Positions 48,125 through 59,795 of a stretch of DNA of 64,000 nt are shown one piece after another. The stretch is from Nageia nagi (Eukaryota > Pinophyta). Within the stretch, counting starts at the first letter, position 1. Each line of letters begins with the position of its first letter. The position numbers and the translations under genes were made by a program. The stretch is from the NCBI GenBank assembly GCA_050084985.1, contig JBITNC010000002.1:38192001-38256000 (forward strand). The letters are read 5' to 3'. The notes beneath the pieces were generated by a model. That model saw nothing but the letters and a program-made list of their open reading frames with translations. It did no database searches and was not told the DNA's origin.

Positions 48125-51100
48125 AGGTGTGAAAGCTCTTATTCTTGGTGTGGAAGCTCTTCTTCAATATTTTTGGAGGTTCTTCATTCATAGTCATCTT
48201 CTTTAAAGGTTTACTCTTCTTGTTTGGGGTAAAACAATTTAGAGGTATAACCCTCTATTTTTTGTTTATTTTTACTAACATTCTTTTATGATTATATTTG
48301 TTCAACCCCTAGAAAATATTGTCTCACTAACATAATATATTATTGATCATTTTTGTTTATTCTACTAACAATCTTTTATGTTAAGTAATTGGGCAATAAT
48401 ATATTATGGTCAAAATAATAATTTTTTATATTAACCTCTTATGTAGTTGCAATTTTTTTTCAAACTTAATTAATACTTTAATATATATTTACTATTTAAG
48501 AGGATGGTATACTTTTTTTGTTCAAAAACATACTATATCTTTAATAAATGAGATTTTTTTTTGCACTCTTAAAACTATTATTAAAAAAAAAAAATAGGAG
48601 AGAGATTGTATTTATATATATATACTTTTTATTACACTAAGATTGTGTAGAAATAGTAAAGAAAGGTTGCATTACAAATATATATATATATATATATATA
48701 GTATGTCTTTCAAAATTTTATTACACTTAGAACATAGTATTCTTTTAACAAAGGATATTTTTTTTAGAAACAAATATAGAAGATATTTTTTAATAGACAA
48801 AACATATATATATATATATACAATAAAAGGAGGAAAATTTTCTTTTGAAATATAAAAAAAATTGAATTGTTTGTAAGAATTTCTTTGAAGAGTTAATTTT
48901 TGGGTAGCCTCCTTTCATCATTTGCTATGTCAGCGGCCATCCTCCTCCCTACTCTCCACGGTGGCCCTCACGCTCCATGGCCTCTCTAACCGCACCTCCA
49001 CATGGCCCCTCTTCATGGGCAACCGACCTCTTCCCTTGCGGTTCAACGACCGCCTCTGCTCATGGGCACCTGCCTCTATCTCGTGCATCCTCACTGGGAT
49101 TTTTTTGGGGGGGTCAATTAATATTCCACGAACTCAACCCATCTCCTACATGCAGCCACTCTTCTATCCGCTGCCTCCTCTGCTTAGACCACCATGACCT
49201 TCTGTCCGCCATCTCCTTTACTTAGACCACCATGGCCTTCTGTCTACCACCTCCTCTACTCTACCCTGCATCACCCCTCGACCACCGTGACCTGCTGTCA
49301 CCCATCAATCCCACTGACCTCTTTACTCACATGGCGTCCTCTACATGACCTCCTTTGTGATTCCTCCCTTGCATGACATTTTTAATCTTTATCTCCTTTG
49401 AAACGTTAAATGCCTCCCTTATTTTCTTACTTACTGTCACTCCCTTTATGATATTTTTTTGTAAGTATCATTTTTTTTCTTCTTTGCTTAATAAACAAGT
49501 TTATTATGATGAGCTTCTTAAATTCGTGGAGTATGAAAACAAACTCCATTAAATGTTCGTGCAAAGAAACTTTTTTTTTTCTCCTTTTTGGTAAAAGGAA
49601 GAGGTGGTCATCATTATTTTTACCTAAAAAATATTTATTTTTTCTCTGACTTGGAGTATTTCCTTAAACTACTTGGAGTGCTAGGATGAGCATAATAAAT
49701 ACTTGTTTAAAAGGAGAAAATCATTATGAAGTATAAAATATCTAAAGCATTTTATTTTTAATGCCTATAATTAAATTATCCAAGCATTTTTTTAGTTTGG
49801 CATTAATTGTTTTTAGTATCTATTAAAGATGCTAAGGCAAATTCTTAGCATTTCTACTTTCCTTAGTTAAAATTATTTTCTAAGGTTAAAATACAAATTC
49901 TTTGCTAAATGTTATTTTCTCAAGGATCATGATTTTAAGTAAAAAGAGGAAATTTTTTTTGAAATTTTTTAATTAAATCTTTAGATCCTTATGCAAACAT
50001 GATATGTCTATTGCTTGAGTTAATGATACATGTTTAGGACTTAAATTTTTAAGTTAATAATGCATGCTTAAGGATTTAATTTTTTTAAGTTAATGCTTAA
50101 GACTTAAAAGTTATTTAAGATGCATGCTTATGCTTAAATGATGCATGTTTAGTACTTAAAAGTTTAAGTTAATAATGCATGTGTTAGAACTTAATTTTTT
50201 ATGCATGCTTATACCTAAGTATTTATCCTTTATGCAAAGTTAACTTATGGAATTAATGAATGCTTAAGTATTAACCATTTCTTCTTACAAAGTTAACTTA
50301 TGCAAATTATGAATCTTTGTAAAGATGTCATTTAGAAGTTAGTAAACAAAACTTATTGGACTCTTAGATTTCAAATTGCAAATAGATGATTTTTTTACTT
50401 ATGCTCTTTTATTTCATGTTTTGCATTTTGATTTATTTGCTTATGCAATCAAAATGCAAATATTGATATGAGCAACCCTTTAAAATGAACACATCTACAT
50501 GTACATTCTGTAACATGACTTGTTTGGGGAGCCATAAGGTGAGGATAGGCAGACTGAAGCCTTTAAGTCCAATGATCCAAATGGTAAAAAGTTCATACTT
50601 CTCAATTGCCCTTAAATCTTTTATTGGTCTGGATTTAACTTCAATAGGTGGACAGGTATGTGTGTAGTGATACCACATATCCGCACATCCATTTAAGGAT
50701 TATCCTGATAACCTAAGAGGACAACTTGAAACCTAATCAAGATTAATAATTTGGTCAATCCAATAAATATTAAAATCTTAGAAAATAGCTAGTACTTCTT
50801 CTTATGAGAGTATATTGCTACCCAAAAGGAACTGATTAAGGATTGGTAGTACTTAGGCTCCTCTTATATGGGCATCCATGTGAAGACCTAATTTTAGATA
50901 AGAAAATAAGCCTCAATAATGTCACTCTACATCTATGATTCTTGAGATGAGAAATGTATTTGGGTACATGGATTATTTGAGTTGTAAAACATTTGCACTT
51001 GTGAATCAAATCATGCATATCTTTTATGTTAAAATTAACATCTATTTTTTACTTGGTTAAAACTTAACATTTAATATTATTTATTAAACCACATGCTTAT

Positions 51101-51138
51101 TATTTCACATTCTTTTGTAGTAAATAAGAGACTCCTTT
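48125..51138 (+). other. Long untranslated leader of outer copia element
   Basis: About 3 kb between primer site and gag. It includes AT microsatellites (48679-48700, 48805-48822), a CT/CCA-rich GC island (48905-49380) absent from the inner copy, a field of degenerate AATGCATGCTTAAG words (about 50000-50300), and a conserved last part (50340-50690, GACTTGTTTGGGGAGCC) shared with the inner leader at 55140-55490. Confidence 0.6.
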
Positions 51139-52070
51139 TAACCCAAACACATTCTTGATGGTTCTAACTTTGGAATTTGAGAACTATAGATGAGAGCTGA
51201 ATTACAGGAAAGAAAGCTTTGGTAAACAGTGAATGAGAACCTTATACCTCCTACATATGAGAAGGCACCAGAGGCTTACAACACAAAGAATGAGTTGGCA
51301 ACCTCCATGATTTACCACGCAATTTTAGATAATGTGCTCTTGATGATTTTCACTTCAACCTCAGTAAAAGAAGCTTAGGATAAGTTTAAGCAAATCTACC
51401 TTGGTTCAAACTTTTCAAGAAGGTTTACCATTCTTTAAAAGTTACTTCAATCTTATCAAGGGGAAGATGAAAATGTGGCTATCTACTTGAATGAAATCAT
51501 TGACCTAAGGACCAAACTTATTGCTTATGGGTGCAATTGGATCAATGATGAGTTCATGATCTTCATTATTATTCAAAGCCTTTCTTCAAAGTTTGAAAAC
51601 TTTATGATGGTTATGGAAATAAAGCTTAATGATGAAGAAATCCTCTCCTTTGAGAACCTTTCTAGGCACCTATTGAAGCATGAGGAAACCTTTAAAAATA
51701 AGACGATGATTTTTTCTTCTAAGAATAATAATGTTACTCTTGGAGTAACCAAAACTTCTTTCAAGAAGAAATTCAACCATCAAAAGAAATCTTATCTTTC
51801 TTTCTTCAAAAGGTTTGAGAAAAGAGGTAATGGCTACAATAGCAGCAGAAATAACAACCACAACAGTAGAAACAATGGTAATAACAACCACTTCAATAAA
51901 GAGATGAAAAAGGTAAAGCAAACATTCCTTATCTTAAAGAAAAGTTTGATGGTAATTGTAACTATTATGGCATCCAAGGTCATAAAGAAGTTGATTGTTA
52001 TAAAAAGAAAAGAAAAAAAAGTTTAAAGGCAATGGAAATGTAAAGAACTATAAAAAAAGTAGAATATTCA
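51139..52070 (+). pseudogene. Gag of outer copia element
   Basis: The frame aligns with the intact Gag of the inner copy from PKHILDGSNF to the zinc knuckle; an open stretch remains at 51475-52026. The start codon region is destroyed and there are early stops. After a shift the knuckle reads CNYYGIQGHKEVDC, so the second Cys is Tyr. Confidence 0.8.
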
Positions 52071-52099
52071 TGTTGGTTTTGTTGTCATGCTCTACTCTA

Positions 52100-52444
52100 T
52101 GTCTCACTCTTTTTTATCCGAATGGATTGTTGATTCTAGTTGCACTAATCATCTATGCTTTGAAAAAGAAAAGTTTAAGAACTTTCATAAGTATAGAAAA
52201 GATACTACTGTGATAGTTAATAAATTTACCCTTAAAGTCTAAGGAATTGGAAGTGTGTTGATTCATAGAAAGATTCTTGATAATGTTTTTTATGTTCCTA
52301 AATTAAGGATGAATTTTCTCTCCATAATCCAAATTGCTAGAAAAAGCTACTCTTTTGAGTTTGACTCTTAATCTTGGTGTATTAAGAAAAGACTTACCAT
52401 GTTGGTTAAAGGATCTTTGAAACATAACCTCTACATTATGGATC
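52100..52444 (+). pseudogene. Protease region of outer copia element, interrupted
   Basis: Reads EWIVDSSCTNHLCF (family motif WIVDSGC.NHM with Gly to Ser) and later FYVPKLRMNFLSI. Coding sequence continues at 60798 after the inner element. Confidence 0.75.
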
Positions 52445-52935
52445 TGTTAGAATTTGTAATGAAATATTATGAATATCTAAACTCCTTGTAAATTCAATTA
52501 ATCACTTAAAGGATATTTAGATACCTTAAGGGATTAATTGAATTCTTTATTATGTAAACTTTGACCTTACCATGTGGTTAGTTGGTAGGTTAAAGTTAGG
52601 TAATACATTTATTGTAACCCTAACCTTACCCTTGGGTTAAAGGGAGGTTAAGGAGGTGCTCTCATGCTATAAATAGAGGGCCTCTCCTCTTGTAACATAA
52701 CTAAGATTTTGGAGTAAGATTACTCTACTAGTTTATGTAGAAGAGAAAGGAATTGTTGTAAGAGGGTGCATAGTTTGAGAATTGAGATTTAGTTGTGGAT
52801 GTACTCCCAAGGAGGGAGGAACCACATTATATTTGTGTTATCTTGTGTGAATGGTGTTATTAGCTTGTAGATGTTGAATGATTGAGTTTCCTATAGTCTT
52901 GGACCTTGAAGATTAGTCTAGATCTAATTCCTTCA
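52445..52935 (+). repeat. 5' LTR, inner copia element (491 bp)
   Basis: TGTTAGAATTTG ... ATTCCTTCA. A TATAAATA box at 52668-52675 precedes the likely transcription start. Nearly identical to 60282-60797. Confidence 0.92.
52668..52675 (+). promoter_or_regulatory. TATA box of inner element promoter
   Basis: TATAAATA within GCTATAAATAGAGGGCC, conserved in both inner LTRs (second at about 60505) and alignable with the outer LTR. Confidence 0.65.
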
Positions 52936-52937
52936 AT

Positions 52938-52950
52938 TGGTATCAGAGCT
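52938..52950 (+). other. Primer-binding site, inner copia element
   Basis: TGGTATCAGAGCT, two bases after the LTR, the standard site complementary to initiator methionine tRNA in plant copia elements. Confidence 0.88.
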
Positions 52951-55827
52951 TGGTGTGAAAGCTCTTCTTTTTGGTGTGGAAGCTCTTATTCCTTCAATTT
53001 TAAGGTCTTGGTGAGGTAAATTCAAGAGAAGGTATAACCTCCTTCATATAATCTCCTTCATTTTTTTATTTTTGGCTTATGTCACTAATGATACTAACAT
53101 ATTTTGAGTCTTGTGTTAGTTAATTTATTTTGCAAAAAAAAGGGCTAAAAATAGAAATATAATGCTTTTAATTATACTAACCTCTAGTGAGCATGATGTT
53201 AATTTTTTTTTAAAGAGATTAGTATATAAAAAATTGCAATATTTCTTTATGCCATTTATTGTTGAATTAAAGAGGCAGCTCTCAATTTTTATACTTTTAT
53301 TCAAAGTTTGAAATTTTTTTCATTGTTGAGAGCAATATTTTTTTAATACATATAAAAAAAACAAAACTTGTAGCCTTAGCACCACTGCCTCTCGTAGGTG
53401 CTCTTGTAGACTCATGGCCCTTATAGCTCGATTGCACCTACCACATCGTGACCTCCTCCACACCATCGCCTTGTAGCCTCCTAGCTACTCTTATCATCTC
53501 ATGACTTGTTACTGCATAACCTCCCCCCTGCCCCTCTCATGGCACCCATGACCCTGTTTCCACCCTCGCTCTGCATGTCAGCTCCTCCTCCTTGCACCGC
53601 CAGGCATCTCCTACCTTGCTTTACCCTATTAGCTCCTCACCTCAACCTCTCGTTATCTCCTCTATGCATGGTTGGTACTCGTGGTTGCCACAATAAACAT
53701 GTTTTACTCAGGAATAAACACATACGATAGATAAAATCTTGCCCACCTTCAGTAGGATGAGTCCCTTTGCATAGCATCCGCTATTTGCTGCTCACCCTAT
53801 CTTAAATCCTTAGATTGCACATTTTTCCACCACACCTTCGATTTTATCTGCTAGACTCGGATGCTTCTCTACTGCTAATCACGTGGCTATTGTCAAGAGT
53901 GCATCCAGCAAAAAAAAAATTGAAAGCATTTGGGAGAGTTGTAAGTATCCTCGGCCAGAGTTGGTGGCATGGCAGAAGGAGCTTGCCAACACTGTGCAAC
54001 TCATAGGAACTATAGGAAAGCCCGTTGAAACGAAATACACTCAAGATGGGAAGCCCTTTGCATGCGCTAATATTGCTTTTAAACCTTCCAAATCACATGA
54101 AACCACCTAGCTCCTTGGATTTTGAGAAATCAGATGGTGAAGATAATAATCTCTGTACAGTCCCTCAGGATTGGAAGATGATTTTGCCTCAGTGCATCCT
54201 AATCTTTGCGTGCTCACCTCTGCGCTCTCCACGTCCTTTTAACATCTAATCTTCTCCCACTTTGTTTGTGCATTTAATTTTTTTTTCTATGCTCCTGCAC
54301 AAGCAATGTATTCTCCTTCTTGGTAAGGGAAGGGTAGCCATCATTTTTTTTACCTAAAAGCATTTATTTTTTTTAACTTGGAGTGCTTGAGGTAAAAGTA
54401 GCATTAACTATGCATGGGTCACCTTTTTTTTCATTAATACTTGCAAGTAGCAAACGTATACTTTTTGGTAGGCATTTAATATTTTTTGCTTGCTTACAAG
54501 TCATTTGTTCCTATTAAATGCACTTAGAAGTACTTATACTCCAACTTTAAGCATTGACTATAATACTTTAAAGTAAGTAGATACATCATTACTCTTCAAT
54601 GCAATTCCAATTTTTTTTAAAAAATGTGGCACATGGAGGAAATTTTGGAGTATAATTTTTTTTCTCTAAGTATGGTAATTTACTTAGACAAAACTTTTTT
54701 AGTAAAATTTTTTTGCTAAGGTAATCTAAGTATGCTATTTTTTTTTAAGTAAACAAGGAAAATTTTTTACTTAAAATATAAATGCATACTTAAAAGATAA
54801 TTTTTTTAGCATACAAGTTTTAGGGATAAAATTTTAAGTAAAAAAAGGGGGAATTTGTATAGTTTTCTTTTACTTAAAACTTTATCTAGATCTTGCATGC
54901 TAAATTTGTAATGCATGCCTCTTAATCTTGTAGGAATAAAGCATGCTTAGTACTTAAAATTTTTAAGTTAAATAATTCATTTTTTAATAAGATAAATGAT
55001 GCATGTTTATTACTTAATTTTTAAGTCATGGAATAATGCATATTTAAGTTATGGATTAATGCTAAGTAGGACTTAGCCTTTTTAAATTCATTAAAGTGTT
55101 GAATGAATTTATGAACTTGAAAATGTAAAAATGTTCTTTAGGGGTTAGTACAAAACCCATTGGACTCTTATATTTCAAGTTCTTGTGGATGATGTATTTT
55201 TAATACTTTACTTTATATTTTTGCATAATTGCTTTATACTTGCAAAACGCAAAATATTGAAAGTAACCCCTAAAACGAACACATCTGCACATACTTTTCC
55301 ACAACATAACTTGTTTGGGGAGCCACGAGGTGAGGACAGGGTAGACTAGAGCCTTTTTAGTCCGAAGAACCAAGTGGTGGTAAATCCATATTAATTGCCC
55401 CTAAGACCTCTATTGGATTGGACATAACTCTATTAGGTGGACAGGCATGTGTGTAGTGATACCACATGTTCGCACGTCCATTCAAGGATTATCCTGATAA
55501 CCTAGGAGGAAAACTTGAAAACCTTAAACAAGATAATTAAAATGGTATGTCCAAGATACGTCGGATCCTTAGAAAATAGTTGGTACTTCTCCTTGAGAGA
55601 GTATATTACTAACCAAGGTGAACTGGTTGAGTACTTGGGCTCCACTTTGTGGGCATCCAGGTGAAGGCCTAATTCTATACAAGAAAACAACCTTAACTTT
55701 ATCCTTCTACGGATCTTGGTTTATAAGTTTGCACATATGGGACATGTTTACTTATCAATATTTGATTTGTATAGATGGTAAATTGTAGAAAATTATTCAT
55801 TCTTCTTGCTTATTTACTTTTGTAGCA
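52951..55827 (+). other. Long untranslated leader of inner copia element
   Basis: 2.9 kb without long frames. It contains a GC-richer block (53375-54245) enclosing an apparent captured host gene piece, a field of AAGTTA/GCATGC/TTAAG-type words (about 54880-55090), and a conserved terminal part (55140-55500) shared with the outer leader. Leaders this long are unusual for copia elements. Confidence 0.65.
53883..54110 (+). pseudogene. Captured fragment of a plant organellar ssDNA-binding (OSB-type) gene
   Basis: The 75-codon frame includes YPRPELVAWQKELANTVQLI, then GTIGKPVETKY, DGKPFACANIAF and KPSKSHETT. This resembles the N-terminal half of the OB-fold in plant OSB/mitochondrial SSB proteins (W-x-K-E-L-A-N-S-V-x-L-I-G, then PVE..y...GKP.A...IA). 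Directly after HETT come TAG and, four codons later, TGA, at positions where the family usually has Trp (TTW..., FW), consistent with TGG to TAG/TGA decay. The piece lies in the retrotransposon leader on the sense strand and has no counterpart in the outer copy. Recognition is from memory of the family. Confidence 0.55.
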
Positions 55828-56793
55828 ATGGTTGAAACCTTCATACCCAAGCATATACTCGACGGTTCCAACTTCAGCATATGGGAACCTCGTATGAAAG
55901 CTGAGTTACAAGCAAGGAAGCTATGGCAGACAGTTAATGAAGACTTGGTCACTCCTACAGATGGGAAGGCTCTTGAAATCTACAACTCAAAGAATGAGTT
56001 AGCAACTTCAATGATTTATCGTGTAATTTTAGATGATGTACTTCTCATGATCTCTTCTTCAACATCAGCAAAGGAAGCTTGGGATAGGCTAAAAAAAATT
56101 TACCTTGGGTCAAAATTTTCAAGGAGGTTCACTATTTTACAAAAGTTATTGCAATATTGTCAAGGTGAAGATGAAAGTGCTTCTATTTACTTAACCAAAA
56201 TCATTGACCTTAGGACACAACTGGTTGACTGTGGGTACAACTGGATCAATGATGAGTTCATGGTCTTTATCATTCTTCAAAACCTTTCTACAAAGTTCAG
56301 TAACTTTGTCACGGTTATGAAAACTAGGCTCGATGATGAAGAAGATGTCATCTCTCTTGATAACCTTTCTAGACTCCTTCTGAAGCATAAGGAAACTTTG
56401 AATAAGAAAATGTTGAACTTTTCTCCAAAGGATAAAAGCATTGCTCTAGGAGCAACCAAAACTCCTTTCAAGAAGAAGTTCAAACATTATAAATTCAAAG
56501 ATAACAAATCCTCATCTACCTTCAGGAAGTATGAGAAAAAGGGCAACAATAATGGCAACTTCATGCAAAGGAATGACAAAGCTAGATCAAGCAATCCAAC
56601 ACCTAAGGAAAAGTTTGATGGAAATTGTAACTTTTGTGGCATCTTTGATCACAAAGAGTATGATTATCATAAAAAGAAATTTGCTCAAAAAGGTAAGGGA
56701 AATGCAAATGTAAAAAATTTCAATAATAAAAAGAAGACCAAGCATGCTGCTACTATTGCCTACTACTCAGTGACTCAAACTATTTCAAATGAT
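55828..56793 (+). CDS. Gag of inner copia element
   Basis: 322 codons open. It begins MVETFIPKHILDGSNFSIWE and has the copia gag (UBN2-type) pattern: MKAELQARKLWQTV, AKEAWDRLKKIYLGSKFSRR, LRTQLVDCGYNWIND, LSRLLLKHKETL. A basic tail leads to the zinc knuckle near residue 275: CNFCGIFDHKEYDYHKK, where the fourth ligand (Cys) is Tyr. The TGA at 56794-56796 replaces the Trp codon of the protease motif WIVDSGC, as the outer copy still shows TGG, so the Gag-Pol polyprotein is cut here. The ATG at 55828 was chosen because the outer copy's homology starts at the same point. Gag forms particles that package the RNA; the broken knuckle may weaken that. Confidence 0.88.
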
Positions 56794-56796
56794 TGA

Positions 56797-57520
56797 ATTG
56801 TTGATTCAGGATGCACTAATCACATGCGTTATGAAAAGGATAAGTTTGAAAACTTTCATAAGTACAAGATGGATGCAGTTGTGATAGGTGATAATTCAGT
56901 CTTTGATGTTCAAGGAATAGGGAGTGTGAAGATTCATGGAAAGGTTCTTGATAATGTCTTTTATGTGCCTAAACTAAGGATGAATCTTATCTCTGTAATT
57001 CAGATTACAAAGAAAGGATACTCATTTGAGTTTACCTCACACTCCTGGTGTGTTAAGAAAGGACTTGCCACCTTGATGAAAGGATTAGTAAAGGATGACC
57101 TTTATATTGTGGATCAAGTTCCTTCAAAGATGTGTCTTACTGAAAATGTTTGTTCAAAGGGTAATCTTTGGTATCAACGATTAGGGCACCTTAACCACAA
57201 GAGTATTCAAGATATGAAAAATCAAGAACTTGTGGAAGGTTTACCTAATATTTCACCCATAATTGGTCTCTGTGAAAGGTGCATTCTAGGAAAGATGAAT
57301 AGGCAAAAGTTTGAAAAAGATAAGGCAACTCGGGCTACTCGTCCTCTTCAGCTTGTGCATTCAGATTTGATGGGTTCATTTCAAACTAAGTCTCTAGGGG
57401 GAGCTTCTTATGTTCTGACCTTCATTGATGACTTCAGTAGGATGACATTTGGTTATCTACTTGAGCACAAGGATCAAACTTTTGACAGGTTTAAAAGACT
57501 TCAAGGCTCTTGTTGAAAAT
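56797..57520 (+). pseudogene. Protease and N-terminal integrase, inner copia element
   Basis: In frame with gag after the stop. The protease motif IVDSGCTNHM is intact, followed by FYVPKLRMNLISV. The integrase HHCC finger reads RLGHLNHKS...CERCILGKM. The catalytic core begins with LVHSDLMGSF and FIDDFSRM. A one-base insertion near 57491-57497 shifts the frame and a stop follows at 57514. Confidence 0.85.
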
Positions 57521-58370
57521 CAAACTAATTTTAAGATCAAGATGCTGAGATCTGATAATAGGGGTGAGTATAATAGCAATGAATTTAATGACTATTATGT
57601 TAAACATGGGATCAAGCGACAATTCACAATCCCTTACACCCCTCAACAAAATGGAGTTGTTGAAAGGAAGAATCGAACCATTATGGAAATGGTAAGGTGC
57701 ATGTTGGTAACCTTCCTAGTTTCTTATGGGGTGAAGCTATTCACACTGCTAATCACATTCTAAATAGGTGTCCTACTAAAGCAGTTGAAGGTAAAACTCC
57801 ATATGAAGCATGGACAAGAAAGAAACCTAACATCTCACACTTTAGGGTCTTCGGTTGTGATGCATTTGCCTTCATTACTTCAGAGAAAAGAAAGAAGTTG
57901 GATAAAAGATCAGAAAAATGCATCTTTGTGGGGTATGATAATCAGCATAGAGGTTACAGGCTCTACTCCTTATCCCATAAAATAGTCTTTGTTTCTAGGG
58001 ATGTCAAGTTCAATGAACTTCTTGAGGATACGACTTCTCATGCTGAGGTGTCTGATTCAGATGATTCTTCACCTGCACCTAACTGGTTGGATGATAATGT
58101 AGGGAAGTCACCACAAGAGCAAAATTCTCCACCTCAGAGAATTACAAGGAGTATAACCTTGAATAAATCTTTATTTACCAAAATTGATAATACAAATGAG
58201 CCATCAACCTTCAAAGAAGCTTCCAAGCAAGAGTGTTGGATGGAAGCTATGAAAGTTGAGTATGAGGTGCTCATGAAAAATGAAACTTGGGATTTGGTTC
58301 CTTATCCTAATGAGAAAAATGTGATTGAAAATAAATGGATATACAAGGTCAAGTACAATTTGATGGAGAA
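57490..58370 (+). pseudogene. Integrase core and C-terminus, inner copia element
   Basis: Continues in the +1 frame (MLRSDNRGEYNSNEF, TPQQNGVVERKNRTI, the remaining catalytic D and E). It returns to the first frame near 57705 through a lost G (TTGGTAAC versus TTGGGTAAT in the outer copy), with LPSFLWGEAIHTANHILNRC, the GKTPYEAWTRKKPNISHFRV and GCDAF region, and a linker. It runs into the start of reverse transcriptase (WMEAMKVEYEVLMKNETW). Another one-base loss occurs near 58362. Confidence 0.82.
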
Positions 58371-58740
58371 ATTGAAAAATACAAAGCAAGGTTAGTGGCT
58401 AAAGGATTCACTCAGAAATATGGTATTTATTATGACGAAACCTTTGCTCCTGTGGCCAAGATGCCTACTGTCAAGATAATCTTTGCTCTTTTTGCAGCTC
58501 AAGGATGGAAAGTTTTTCAACTTAAAATGACTGATCTAGGTCTATTGCATTACTATCTTGGGATGCAAGTATACCAACATAAAGATTATACTTATCTTAG
58601 TCAATCTAAGTATATATCAGACATCTTGCAAAAGTTTGGAAAGGAAGAGTGTAGATATGCTGCAATACCTATTTCTCCTAGAATTGTTGTATCTTTGAGC
58701 TCGTATTCTCAGTTGGCTAATGCTACAGCTTATAGGTAAT
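58335..58740 (+). pseudogene. Reverse transcriptase with deleted catalytic core, inner copia element
   Basis: Contains EIEKYKARLVAKGFTQKYG and FAPVAKMPTVKIIFALFAAQ, then GWKVFQLKMTDLGLLHYYLG. In the outer copy the last two blocks are separated by 333 bases (62211-62543) coding LDVKSAFLNGDL through YVDDLMI. They are missing here in frame, so the polymerase active site is gone. It ends at TAA (58737-58739), where the family has Gln (YRQLIGSLLYL). Confidence 0.88.
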
Positions 58741-59411
58741 TGATCGGTAGTCTTCTGTATCTGACTATCTCTTGACCTGATATTACCTTTACAGTGAATC
58801 TAATGGCACGATTCTTGCAAAAATCATATGTTGAACACCTCAATGCTGTTAAGCAAATCTTGAGGTATGTGGCAGGGACAAAGGATCTTACCCTTAAGTA
58901 TTCCAAAGTGCCCTCGATTATTCTCTTTGGGTTCTCAGATTCTGATTATGGGATAGATAGAGATGATAAAAAATCAACCTCTGCATATGTGTTCAGCATT
59001 GGTTCAGGTGCTATCTCTTGGGCTTCCAAGAAGCAACCTACTGTGACTCTTTCTACCATCAAAGCTGAATATCAAGCCATGTCTGTTGCTGCCCAGGAAG
59101 CTATTTGGCTGAGGCATCTTATGAATGAAATTGGGTATGAGCAAAATAGCCCATCTCTTATTTCTTTAGATAATCAATCGACTATCTCTTTGGCTAAGAA
59201 TTCTGTGTTCCATCAGAGAACCAAACATGTGGAAATCTAAGCCCATTTTATCAGGGAGAAGGTTCTAGATGACATCATACACTTGGAGTATTTTCCATCT
59301 ACTGAAAACTCCACTGATTTATTCACCAAGCCCCTTCCTAAAGCTCAGTTCAGCAAGCTTAGGGATTCTCTCGGGTTGGTGAAGTTGCCCTCAAGGGGGA
59401 GTGAAGTTTGA
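58741..59411 (+). pseudogene. RNase H and C-terminus, inner copia element
   Basis: LIGSLLYLTIS, a TGA, then VNLMARFLQKSYVEHLNAVK, GFSDSDYGIDRDDKKSTSAY, ISWASKKQPTVTLSTIKAEY and VFHQRTKHVEI. A TAA at 59238 replaces Tyr (outer copy EIYAHF). It continues with REKVLDDIIHLEYFPS to the natural end PSRGSEV. Confidence 0.85.
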
Positions 59412-59481
59412 ACTTTTGTTAGTGATGACAACTTCACCTCTAAGAGGCCCCTTTTTTGTTGTTATATAGTGTTGATTATGA

Positions 59482-59795
59482 TATACCTCCGTGGTAAGTT
59501 TGCTCTGTGTGAGAAACTTATTGTACATTTTATACCTTCGTGGTAAGTTTGCTCTACGTGAGAAACTTATTGTACATTTTATACCTCCGTGGTAAGTTTT
59601 CTCTATGTGAGAAACTTGTTGTACATTTTATACCTCCATGGTAAGTTTGCTTTACGTGAGAAACTTGTTGGACAATTTTTTGAGCATATAATTGATATAC
59701 CTCCGTGGTAAGTTCGCTCTGTGTGAGGAACTTCTTGTACATTTTATACCTCTATGGTAAGTTTTCTCTGCGTGAGAAACTTATTGTACAATTTT
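59482..59795 (+). repeat. Six 49-bp tandem repeats forming hairpins
   Basis: Units start at 59482, 59531, 59580, 59629, 59696 and 59745; the fourth has an 18-base extra piece. The consensus begins TATACCTCCGTGGTAAGTTT. Each unit contains TAAGTTT-GCTC...GAG-AAACTTA, a near-perfect inverted repeat. The array is in the 3' untranslated region of the inner element. The outer copy has one recognisable unit at 63496. Confidence 0.92.

Noticed and set aside
48905-49380. Open frames in the CT-rich block of the outer copia leader
   Set aside because: Pro/Ser/Leu-rich products open in two frames at once, as expected from composition; no family resemblance.
58335-58740. Intron explanation for the missing reverse transcriptase core in the inner copia element
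   Set aside because: The bases are absent, not interrupted; comparison with the outer copy shows a clean deletion of 333 bases.
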